Shown here piece by piece: positions 49,501 to 58,900 of a DNA stretch of 64,000 nucleotides. Location: positions 62,001 to 126,000 of the forward strand of contig JAZGTN010000068.1 of the NCBI GenBank assembly GCA_037783415.1, given 5' to 3'. A program made the position numbers and the translations under genes. Origin of the DNA: Leptasterias polaris. Lineage: Eukaryota; Echinodermata; Asteroidea; Forcipulatida; Asteriidae. The notes beneath the pieces are model-generated. The model saw only the letters and a list, made by a program, of their open reading frames with translations, did not search any database and was not told where the DNA came from. Numbering within the stretch: the stretch's first letter is position 1; every line of letters begins with the position of its first letter.

Positions 49501-52500
49501 TTTAGTGCCGGAATTTTTTTTTTCCTAGTACAGTCAAGTCAATTTCCTTTCGATCGTGCACGGAGTGGTTACACACGTGCGCCCTGCAGCTGTGCCTTGA
49601 ATAGGCCCTCAGTGCGCGCACGCCTTTACCGCCATGGGAAAACAATTTACAGCATCTATAGCATGGTGCTTACTCTGCAGTTCATTTCCGTTGTATTAAA
49701 CGCTGAGAATAGGGTTCGCAACATGATGAAACTGGTATCATGTTATTCCAAAGCGTAAAGCTATAATCAGCGTGACTGGAAACCATTGCAAAATCAATGC
49801 GGGTTTCGTGCGTTGGATATATTGTACATCGTACAGGCGGGAGGAATGCTCGATCCTGGATCATTAAAATAGACTCAAACCAAAGAAGTAGGCTACTCGA
49901 AACTTTGGATAAAACTGTTTACTGGTAAATAATTTATTTTACACGTTGTTCAAAATATTTTGAAGGAAATGGGCAAAAAAAAGGGAAAATGTGTGGTGGT
50001 CGGAAAAAGAAAAATTTTTGCGAGTGCCGGTCGGGGAATCATGAGTGCCGGTCGGGTTTTCCGGCACCGACCACCGTGGGCAGAACCCTGAAAATACAGA
50101 AAGAACCACAAAATGCATACAATGAACAATATAAATTATTTCAAAAAAAGATATGTCTTCAAAAAAGACTTAAACTGTTCTAGAGAGGAGCTTTCTTTTA
50201 TATTACAATGGCATAACAAGAGCGCTCGAGAGGGGCATGTTTAAGAGAAATGCAAACGTAAACAACAGTTTTCTTTTTATTGGCCAGATGTGCCCCCTAG
50301 AAAAATTGGTGTACCACCTTGTGCCCCTCCCACCTAAAAGTTTACCCTAGTTTCGGCGCTGCTATTAAGGGAGAAAGCTGCAACACCACTAACATAGCTG
50401 TAAGTGCAAATGTTTCTTGCTGGCACTAAAATTGGGAGATCGCAAGAAACTTAACTACATGTTTATTGTTCTGCCTGGCATTAATTCATTCATTCATTCA
50501 TAATGGTTTATTATGCATCGCAGCCAAAAGCTGAAGTTCACATGATTTACAGTAAAAACAACAAGATCAATTTCACAATAAAATGCGGAAATACAATACA
50601 CAGAATGACAACACACATTAAACAATTTTAAACTTTGGGGTTCTAAAGCCACCTATTGGGAAACCGGGCATCTTTACTCTACCTGTCAATCTCTCGTTGA
50701 CTTTCCTCCCAGCTGGCATACTTGATCCAGTTTGTACAGCTATTGCGATTCTTACGGATGTTGTCCTCAAACTCTTTCCTCTTCTTAAGACGATACTCTT
50801 GGAGCTCCTCGGGATCGGTGATCTTCTGCTTAGGAGGCTGTTAAATCAAAGGCGATAAAAATTAATTGTTACGTCAGTTTTTGATTTTGCAAAAACATTG
50901 TTTCTCGCACAAAAAAAGCTCTAGGTGCAAAAGCGTTGTATCTCTTTTAAGCAATAAACAATTTGACAGTTACAAGCTTGTGCCTAGCATAAGTGCTATT
51001 GTAAGAGATGCAATGTTTTTGCACAGACACAATGAAAAAACAACAGAATACATTTATAGGGTGGGTAATGGGTTAATATATTTAATTACCCATGCCTAAT
51101 TGCTTCTGATGGATTCATCTACTCGTGATCTACAAACTTCTGTCTGATTGACAGTAACTGGACAGCTTCTATCACTGGTTGATCATTTCAATGAATGTTA
51201 TCCTAAACATCCCCTATTAATCCACTTGGAAGTAAAGCTTTTGACTAATTTTGATATTCCTTCATACTCCAGCTTTAACCTCCAGACAAACACAATTTAA
51301 GTTTATCAGTTTTGATCACTATTACTCCTTCTTAGGCTGGAAGTAGATCCCACTTCTACAATGTACTGAGCAATGTCAGGACATAACACCACTTAAATAA
51401 ACACACTTTAATTTGATCAGTTTTGATCACCATTACTCCTTCTTAGGCTGGGAGTAGAACCAACTTCTACAATGTACTGAGCAATGTCAGGACATAACAC
51501 CAAGGAGCAATTATAGTTAAGTGTCAGGACAGTGATTCGAACACACACTCCAACCACCGGAGCTTGTATATGGTGCGCTAGACCACTCGGCCATGAATCA
51601 CTACACAGGGATGTGATGGGCTGTTGAAAAAAAAAACCTGAACTCTGAGCGCAAAGCGTGAAAGCTTGCGAGCTCAAGAACTTGCGATCACAAAGCCCAA
51701 TAATAACATTTATATTTGGTTTTAAAAGCCCTAATCTGCAATCTGAGGCGTTATATATGGTTTTATCTTCATTTTTTATGAATTTGAAGAGAACAAAACA
51801 AAGGGGGGGCAAAAAAAAAAAAATCTTTGGGGGGGGGGCATTTGGGGGGGGGCAAAAAAAAAACCAGAGAAATCACAGCCCTGCTTACACACTTATAATG
51901 GTCCTTACCGGTGGAACCAGCTCCAATTCTCGCTCTTTAGCCTCTCTGAGAATCTGCTCGGCAGTGATTTGGACTTCCGCTGGCATCCGGTTCTTCACCT
52001 GTACAAATATAAATCAAAAATAAGTATAGAAAAGCAGAGTTCTCATTATTATTTTAATTTATTTTATTTCATACAACATCCAACAGCACAAGTGCCAATT
52101 CAAGGATGGATCAAAGATATTGTATAAATTAGAAAATTGAAGTTGAACACACAAATAAATTTAAAAAACACACACAATGGAACAAGGCAACACACAAATT
52201 AAAACAGGAAAATCAAATAACAACATAATGGTAAGTATCTTCCAGATACAGTCCAAAAACAACGAACTAGGCGGATTGTAGTAACTTGTCGTTTCTAATT
52301 TGTGGCAACAAAACCCTTTTTTACAATTAAAAATACAACTTTTGTTAATAGATTGAAGATGATTTTGATACATATGACTCTCTTACATAGATTTAATGGT
52401 TTAATCATGTTCAGACGTTGTTTTAAAGTGCATTTAATATTTAAAATTTTTTGTCAGCAGTTGTCGGCTTTATAGCCCCATTAATAGTGCCAATACTCTG

Positions 52501-53567
52501 GACTTCCTCCGATCCTTGGCCCTACGCCCATGTACCTCCAGGAGGTGGGATAATTTTTCGAATATAAACTCACGTTTTTATGCCAAGATTTTTTCCCCAG
52601 TTGTCACTCATTGTATCCGATTTGTGGACAGCACATTAAAACGCACTTGTGCGCGCTCGTTTTGGTGTAATTATGAAGAAAATCCGAGGCGTTACTGACA
52701 CGATTTGACTCCCCGGCATCCATATGTTTGCTAATGCGCATGCAGGCGGCGTTAATGCATTGCGCAAAAATTAAGACAGCGCGGTGTGCGCGGAGCCTAA
52801 AGATAGCGCAGTGTGCGCTGGAAGCTAGGTAGAAAGAAGGCTCCGCGCACACCGCGCTGTCTTAATTTTTGCGCAATGCGTGAACGCCGCCTGCATGCGC
52901 ATTAGCAAACATCATGGATGCCGGGCAGTCAAATCGGTGGCAGTAACGCCTCAGAATTTCTTCAAAATTACACCAAAACGAGCACGCACAAGTGTGTTTT
53001 AATGTGCCGTCCACAAATCGGATATGACTGAGTGACAACTGGGGAAAAAATCTCGGCATAAAAACATGAGTTTATATTCAAAAAATTATCCCACCTCCTG
53101 GAGGTACATGGCCATGGGCGTAGGGCCAAGGATCGGAGGAAGTCCAGAGAATTGGCACTATTAGTATTAATGGGCTATCGGCTTTAGTGCGACCCAAATT
53201 TCAAAGTGATCGAGTACGGTATCTCATTCTAAGTTGGTCTAATCCTGTTGATATTTGCCATTGTGGGAATCATGTATGGTGTGCCCGACCTTTTTATTGA
53301 TTATTCATATGGCTTCCATTCATATTCTTAATTTATTCCTTAGTAACTATTAGTATGGTAATAATTATTATTAAAAAATATTAACCCTTCCGTACTCTCG
53401 TACGGGAAAATATGTCGGAAATAGATGACTAAGCATTGTCAACTGTGGAAAATCATTAATGCACATCACAATAAAAAGTCTTGTTAGCATAATTATTTTA
53501 GCAAGAAAATCTCCAATCTTACCTTTGCCACCTTCGGCACCTTCGTTTTAATAGTAGGTGTTGTCAT
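40502..53567 (-). CDS. CRNKL1: Crooked neck-like protein 1, complete, 14 coding exons
   Basis: Core component of the Prp19/NineTeen complex of the spliceosome, acting in the nucleus in pre-mRNA splicing. Exons in gene order: 53523-53567, 51909-51998, 50683-50837, 48909-48992, 48143-48384, 47411-47589, 46682-46843, 45720-45920, 44853-44993, 43265-43411, 42808-43002, 41673-41828, 41128-41220, 40502-40888. They sum to 2,277 nt, an exact 758 codons plus stop. The start [15 protein letters not shown] and the following [15 protein letters not shown] match the conserved N-terminus. HAT (half-TPR) repeats follow, with motifs such as [32 protein letters not shown] and [14 protein letters not shown]. 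The tail is highly acidic and Ser-rich, longer than I recall for the human protein. Introns are GT-AG except intron 5, which is AT-AC. Divergent from CFAP61. Confidence 0.96.
43800..44045 (-). mobile_element. SINE family A, copy 2 (CRNKL1 intron 10 by position, between exons at 43411 and 44853)
   Basis: Reverse-strand diverged copy. Reading the minus strand, it has GTTAGTACTCCAGATTCAAG, a GGACCTGGTCATAGCTTGGT-like stretch, TTGCTTCGTCCTTGGGATGG, GTTGTGTAATGCTCATAAAA and a GGGTTTGCCATGG end. Confidence 0.6.
46925..47040 (+). mobile_element. tRNA-derived SINE family B, copy 1
   Basis: GGGCTAGATATCTCAATTGG (A-box region, from 46967) is followed by AGAGCATTAATCTGGAGG and a B-box-like GGCTCTAGTCC at 47011-47021, then a TTTTTCTTTGTTCAACCC tail. 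Damaged boxes and no clover-leaf make it a SINE rather than a working tRNA gene. Its relative is at 63185-63300. Lies in CRNKL1 intron 6. Confidence 0.6.
47590..48142 (-). other. U12-type AT-AC intron of CRNKL1 (intron 5)
   Basis: The minus-strand intron begins ATATCCTTT, the U12 5' splice-site consensus, and ends TCCTTGATTCATCACAC, which has a U12-type branch site whose likely A lies 10 nt before the terminal AC. Splicing here gives [19 protein letters not shown], which aligns without gaps to the conserved animal sequence, and it keeps the whole CDS in frame. The nearby GT donor (GGTAGATT) gives no compatible AG acceptor. A diverged MITE 2 relative lies inside (about 47815-48003). Confidence 0.9.
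47815..48003. mobile_element. Diverged relative of MITE 2
   Basis: Shares with MITE 2 the order TTCATT..(T)CT(G)GGAAT, GAATTCTT(T/A)(T/A)GAG, a G-run, GTACTTCTGTACACAAG, GGGAA(T/G)AGTGTGTTA and CATATTGGGTATGGTATA. The left inverted end is replaced by a poly-C run. Confidence 0.6.
48475..48680 (+). mobile_element. SINE family A, copy 3 (CRNKL1 intron 4)
   Basis: Diverged copy with ATTGCTTCGTCCTTTAGTTA, GTGTTGTGTAATGCATGTAA, AGCCCAGTACACTTATCGTC and AAGAAAAGGGGTTTGCCCTG. The 5' tRNA-like part is degraded. Confidence 0.6.
49480..50090. mobile_element. Non-autonomous DNA transposon, 611 bp, in CRNKL1 intron 3
   Basis: Inverted ends CAGGGTTCTGCCCAGG / GTGGGCAGAACCCTG are flanked by a 6-bp duplication AAAATA (49474-49479 and 50091-50096). 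Inside, near the right end, GAGTGCCGGTCGGG is repeated and TTAGTGCCGG lies near the left end, so the inverted similarity continues weakly. CAGGG termini are reminiscent of hAT elements, but the short duplication leaves the superfamily open. Confidence 0.7.
50485..50640 (-). mobile_element. LINE 3'-end fragment (CR1/L2-like tail)
   Basis: On the minus strand the sequence ends in (TGAA)n-type repeats (AATGAATGAATGAATT), the usual 3' terminus of CR1/L2-type LINEs. It is preceded by AATAAACCATTATG and an AT-rich untranslated stretch. Only the 3' end is present. Confidence 0.5.
51285..51502. repeat. Tandem duplication, 111-bp unit, two copies
   Basis: The segment with TTTTGATCAC(T/C)ATTACTCC, CTTAGGCTGG and ACTTCTACAATGTACTGAGC occurs at about 51285-51391 and 51396-51502 with a few differences. 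In CRNKL1 intron 2. Confidence 0.85.
51531..51600 (-). mobile_element. tRNA-like sequence (Leu/Ser type), probable SINE head
   Basis: On the minus strand, TGGCCGAGTGGTCTAGCGC is a good A box of the long-variable-arm type, and GTGTTCGAATCACTG is a B box. The acceptor ends do not pair well, no CCA-adjacent structure is seen, and the sequence continues into repeat-like DNA, so it is more likely a SINE than a tRNA gene. Confidence 0.5.
52473..53177. mobile_element. Foldback DNA transposon, 705 bp, MULE-like, in CRNKL1 intron 1
   Basis: Arms of about 330 bp (52473-52799 and 52841-53177) are reverse complements with scattered mismatches. The ends are TAGCCC(C)ATTAAT / ATTAATGGGCTA, flanked by a perfect 9-bp duplication TCGGCTTTA (52464-52472 and 53178-53186). 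Only about 40 bp separates the arms. Very long arms with a 9-bp duplication are typical of Mutator-like elements. There is no coding capacity; the short open frames are mirror images of each other. Confidence 0.85.
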
Positions 53568-53903
53568 TTTTACAGATGGTTGTCACAAAAACAATATATT
53601 TATTATTTTTTCCCTCACGACAAACGAATTTTACGTTTGCAGGACGTAGAAATAAATTATTACTCTTGAGGGCGCTGTTTCAGAAAATAAAAATAATACG
53701 CTTTTTTATTGTTTTTAAATAACAAATATTTACAATATTATTAATATATTTCAACATTTAAAAAACTCAAATGTATGTTTACATTTTTTTTAATGAAAAC
53801 AGTATATTTTGATATAATTGTATTTTTATCTTTCTTTTATGAAAACAAACTTGATTGATCGAGCCGTCTTGTTGCCAAGGAAGTTATGCGTAGTCTGCCT
53901 GCA
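53568..53903. promoter_or_regulatory. Probable bidirectional promoter of CRNKL1 and CFAP61
   Basis: The interval between the CRNKL1 ATG (53567, minus) and a candidate CFAP61 5' exon (plus). It contains GAGGGCGCTG near 53668, a forkhead-like GAAAACAAAC (53841-53850) and a GTTGCC half X-box (53871-53876). Forkhead (FOXJ1) and RFX X-box sites are usual in promoters of motile-cilium genes. Only the half X-box matches well, so the sites are weak evidence. Confidence 0.45.
53880..53903 (+). other. CFAP61: Candidate end of a non-coding first exon of CFAP61
   Basis: A consensus donor (CTGCA then GTAAGT, starting 53904) lies in the promoter interval, and a good acceptor (TTTTCTATTCTTTGCCTAG) ends at 55930, 17 bases before the CFAP61 ATG. 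Together they suggest a 5' UTR exon spliced across the foldback-rich region. Its start is not determined. Confidence 0.35.
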
Positions 53904-54453
53904 GTAAGTCGACCCAGTCATGGATTGGCAGTGTAGTCTGCTGAATCTGAATACTCGATTTCTGGGTTTATCTTGCTCTGGAAAAAGTCTGAAAAGTAAC
54001 CTTTTCGGTGAGAATAATACTTTGATAATTTTTGATAATAATGTTGTATTTTTAGATATTATTTTGATTTATCTTAGGACAAGATTTGATATTTTTAAGA
54101 GAAAAATTGTAATAAAATATTGAATTATTGTATTTTAATTTTTATTTTGTCATGTTTAAAATAACATGTCAATTGTACAGAGAGTAGTCAGTTACTGCTG
54201 TGAGTGTGACTGTGTAGTCAGTTGGGATTGTACAAAAACAATGTAAATTTTGAAAATATTCAATTTAATAATGAAACATATTAGTCCGGATTACAATATG
54301 TTTAATATTACATAGTTATATTTAGAAATTTACAATGATATTAATGTCATAACTAAGCAGTGAGTTAATAATACCACATGATGAAGCATTGACCATTGGC
54401 ATTGACCGCATTGTGTGTCGCTCTGCGGGTGTCTGTCATTGTCAGTGTCAGGG

Positions 54454-55110
54454 GAATGTCGGTCACTTCGTACCAAGTCACTTCGTACCCAAGTCACTTC
54501 ATACCCAAGTCACTTCGTACCCAAGTCACTTCGTACCCAAGTCACTTCGTACCCAAGTTACGTCATACGCATATGAATTGGGTACGGTTGATGAAACATT
54601 AAAACCAACCTTCGTTTTGGTTTTTTTTCAAACCAAAGTTAGGGATTCGTTTGATTTTAAAATTTTTGATCAAAAAACATTCCCTTCTTTAGGAGAGTTT
54701 TTAAAACAGCAAACAGAGTAATTTACGGAGGAAACGCTTGTAAAATGCGCCCTCAATGCGTGCAATTTTCCGTCGGACCAGTCAAAAACGGAGCCCATGA
54801 GAAAATCGCGTCAAAGTGCAGAACATTTCAGCAATAATAATAAAAACTGGACACTTTACAAAGGTTAGTGAGGAACTTTGATTCTGATCTTCCTGCAAGT
54901 CGTTTTTAATTACCGTGAAAATATAATCGGTGTCGATGTCCACATGAAAGAAAATAATGATCGTATACCTCCCCAGGCAGGCCGGCCACATCAGTCAGAG
55001 TCAGATAATTGGGGTACGAAGTGACTTGGATACGAAATGACTTGGGTACGACGTGACTTGGGTACGACATTTTGGGTACGAAGTGACTTGGGTACGAAGT
55101 GACCGACATC
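54454..55110. mobile_element. TU-like foldback element with minisatellite arms, 657 bp
   Basis: Both ends are tandem copies of a 16-bp unit (AAGTCACTTCGTACCC): about six copies at 54461-54560 and about five inverted copies at 55013-55100. The ends GAATGTCGGTC / GACCGACATC are flanked by a perfect 9-bp duplication GTGTCAGGG (54445-54453 and 55111-55119). The middle is unique AT-rich DNA. Foldback elements whose inverted arms are built of short direct repeats were described in sea urchin (TU elements) and Drosophila (FB). The open frames over it are repeat translations, not genes. Confidence 0.85.
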
Positions 55111-55224
55111 GTGTCAGGGACGTAAAGGGGAACTGTCTGAGTTGGTTGACACTTTTGTTAACCACTTCAAGTCAATATATATTTGTTTTTCTTTTGCTGA
55201 AAGTCTTGACCAGTAGGCCACCTA

Positions 55225-55785
55225 CATGTACTTCTAGAAACTATAAGGCTCGCCCCTGTGAGCCTTCTTCTTCTTCCGGGTATAGTGCATGCTTCATGGT
55301 ATGAAGATATGGCCTTATAACTATTACTAGGGGTCTAACATTTTGGGCCTCCGTAACGCTATAAGTTTTCAAAATGTCTTTATTTGTGCGCTACATGTAT
55401 GCATGAACGGAGCCTGTGTGGCGCGATGAAGAGGCAATGTTTTTTTATAACACCCCTGTTTACGGAATGTTTGGTCCGACCATTCATGTTCGTTATGCGT
55501 TGACAGCAAAACAACCGTGAGTATTGCGTGGTAAATTTCATTTTTTGAAGATGTTTCTGCATGTAACTAAGCGAAAAAGGTCTCACAAGCATTGTGAAAG
55601 TATTTTAAGTGTTTTGGGAAAGTTTTAGTTGTGTAGTACAAAGGAAACTGAAGTAATTGCTGGCTAAAGACCAGAAAATGTTGATCTATCAATGAACATT
55701 TTGAAAACATATAGTGTTACGGAGGCCCAAAATGTTAGACCCCTATAAGGCTCATGGGGGAGCCTTACAGTTTCTAGAAGTATAG
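55225..55785. mobile_element. Palindromic element with outer arms ACTTCTAGAAACT
   Basis: ACTTCTAGAAACTATAAGGC (55230-55249) faces GCCTTACAGTTTCTAGAAGT (55762-55781). Each arm also contains a small AAGGCTC...GAGCCTT hairpin. A second, inner MITE (55330-55743) lies between them, so this seems to be a small palindrome split by that insertion. Outer boundaries are approximate. Confidence 0.5.
55330..55743. mobile_element. MITE with TA duplication, 414 bp
   Basis: Inverted ends GGGGTCTAACATTTTGGGCC / GGCCCAAAATGTTAGACCCC continue imperfectly for about 50 bp (CTCCGTAAC..., TTTTCAAAATGT) and are flanked by TA (55328-55329, 55744-55745). TA flanks fit a Tc1/mariner-type origin. No transposase. Confidence 0.8.
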
Positions 55786-55947
55786 GCAACCATACTCCAA
55801 AAAAGGTAGAATGACGATCATTTGAGAGTCTAGTGCTAGTAGTACTAGTACACCCTACGGTCTGCCAAAAAAATCCCATTCATTAGGCCTGGCAGACTTA
55901 TGTTTCAATTGTTTTCTATTCTTTGCCTAGGTTACCAATAATCCACA

Positions 55948-58900
55948 ATGACTGCAGTTTTGATGTCAAGCAATGGTCCAGCTGAAGTCATCAATGCCCG
56001 GCGTACTGAATCCCTCGATGCACCAAACATTTTGAAACTAGTAGGGCCATCAACGGAACCTCAGTTCGGACTTGTCAATGTTGTCAATTTAATGTAAGAA
56101 GAAAATCAACCAATACTCAGTAAAAAATAGTCCTTGTTTTTTAACCATAGCAATTTTTTCTTGTTATTTTTGTGTGAAAAACAATGTCCAAAGTAGAGTG
56201 CATTTTATGTTCTTCTATTGACTTACGGCTGTGAGTTAACCCTTTAGAGACTGTAGTAATTGCAAGCAGCTTGTATCAAACTGCCCATACATTATCATGT
56301 CCACCAATGACCGCAAGGTTTGAAATTTGGTTTTGTTTTAGAAATATACCTACATGTGCCTACATGTACTGATTGAAAATTCAATCAAAAACGTCATATT
56401 AAAGGCCTGGTCCTGCATTGATTGGCCTTTTGTTTGAATAGAAATTCAATCAAAAAGGTCAAATTAAAGGCCAAGTCCTGCATAAATGTTTCAATGATTC
56501 CCATGTCAACCTATGATCTACATTTCTAAACCAAACCAAATATCTGCTTTGTATCATTTTCAACACATTTTTATGAAAAAAGAGGTTAACAAACTCATAT
56601 TGTAAGCCATATGTCCTGACGTAATGTGATGATTACACAGAATTGAATGGTCTGTAAAGGGTTAAGCAATGGGCAAGTCTAATTGTCAATTCATTTTTAT
56701 CCCTATTCTTGACTTTGTTTCTTTCCAGTGAGAAGGCAGTGTTGGCTGTGACGCTCAACAACGACAAGGAAGAGATCTTGGCTCACTCTGCTTTCTTTGA
56801 TTATCCTAATGTTCCTGAGGTTGACCCAGCCACTTGGCAAGAGTGGCTCAACACCTACTATGACTGTGAAAAATGCACTGTAAGTACAATACAATGCACA
56901 TGTACAATGTAGGTCATACCTGCTCTCAAAAGCTAACGCAAAGACTGACTTTCATTGCACAAAATAGTATATATATATGGTTGTGTGCCCAGAAGGATAT
57001 AAGGAAAAGTAAGCGGAGAAAGGGCAAATTAATGTGCAAAATTGTAATTCAAGAAAACTGAGCATGAAAGTCTTATCAGTTTTCTACCATGTAAGTCATT
57101 CTAGGAAGGTTAAAATTCATCATGGGAATGGGAAAACATGTCTTTGGGGATAATTCTATAGCAACAAAAAATGTAACAGTAATGCCATGTTTGTCTATCA
57201 GGAGCATTTTTATTGCTTTTGGCCTTTTGTTACTGGGGAAAAAGTACTTTATGTGCATGGAAGAAGGGTGTAGAGTCTTACGCCCTTCCGAGCACACATA
57301 CTAATGAGTGATTGCATTGAACTGATAATTAAAAAACAAAGGAAAAATACACTGTTTTTGATGATAGCTTGACATTTATTTAAACTAAAGCCTTTTGATG
57401 TAATTTGTTTAAATGAATCACTGTGCGATTCAACAATATCAGATGATGAAATATCGATTGATGGGTTTACCATTGTAAGAAAAGACAGAACTAGACACGG
57501 TGGTGGCGTTGCAGTTTACATTTCTAATCAATTCATTTTTACGAGAAGACCTGATATCGAGTCCGAGCATCTAGAAAATGTTTGGCTCGAAATAAAGTAT
57601 GGCAAATGTGCCCCGATATTACTTGGATCTGTTTATAGACCACCTAATTCTAGTAGTCTTTTCTTTGAAAAACTTGATAATGTTTTATCTGTAGCAGTAA
57701 TGGACAATAGGGAAATTATTTTACTGGGTGATTTTAATTGCAATTTTTCCGAAAGTGTGTCAAACAGCAATACTGAAAATCTGAAGTTTTATACAGAGAT
57801 GTACGGGCTTACGCAGTTAATCCATTCTCCAACAAGGGTAACCAGTCGAAGCAAAACTATAATCGACCTAATCTTTGTCAACAATCCAGATGTGTATAAG
57901 GACAGTGGTGTTTTTTGCACTGGTGTCAGTGACCATTTTCTTATCTACACTATTAGGAATACCAAGCGTCAATATCAAGCCCAGCAGGGTCATAATTATA
58001 TATCATACAGGCCATTTTTTAAACTTGACAATCATAATTTTATCTATGATTTATCCTGTCAACAATGGGAAATTCTTGATACCATTGAAGACATTGATTT
58101 GGCTTGTCAAAAGTGGGTTGACATGTTTATGAATATTGTCGATTCCCATATTCCTCTTCAGCAAAAGAAAATCAGGAAAAATGCCTGTCCGTGGATATCA
58201 CGTGATATTGTGGAATTAATGAAAGAGCGTGATATAATGCTCAAAGCTGCTGATAAATCAAATAGTACGGATTTATGGAGTGCGTATCGCTCGCTGAGAA
58301 ATAGAGTCACTCACTCAATACAAAAAGAGAAGTCTAATCATTATCGTGGTATTCTTTGTGATAACAGAGGAAACGGCAAGAAAATATGGAACTGTATTAA
58401 TGAGGTAATATCAAAGAAGAAACCTACTTTGCCAAACACAGTTCACCATGATGGTAAAAAATGTGACAAGCCAAACGATATTGCAAATGTCTATAATGAA
58501 TATTTTATTAACTGCGCAAAGAAAGTGACCGAGAAGCTACCAGAGCAAAACAGTATCGGTACATCAAACGAGAATGATAGCGTTCAAAATACCTTTGAAA
58601 TTCAAACTGTTCCGAAAATTTTTGTGGCTGATGTTATAAACAATATGAGTGTAAATAAGGCTACTGGTGACGACGATGTCAGTTGTCGCCTGCTAAAAAT
58701 TGCTCTGCCAGCTATTCTCGGGTCATTAACTAAACTGGTTAACCGGTCTTTCCAATGCGGCGTGGTACCTCTAATTATGAAAAGTGCAAAGGTCATACCG
58801 ATATACAAAACTGGGGAAAAGTCTGAAGTAGGCAATTACCGACCAATCTCTATCCTCCCAGTTATCAGTAAAATTTTGGGAAAAGCTGTCTATGATCAGC

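Noticed and set aside
54389..54721. 110-codon frame with repeated SHFVPK-type peptides
   Set aside because: Product of the 16-bp minisatellite in the foldback element.
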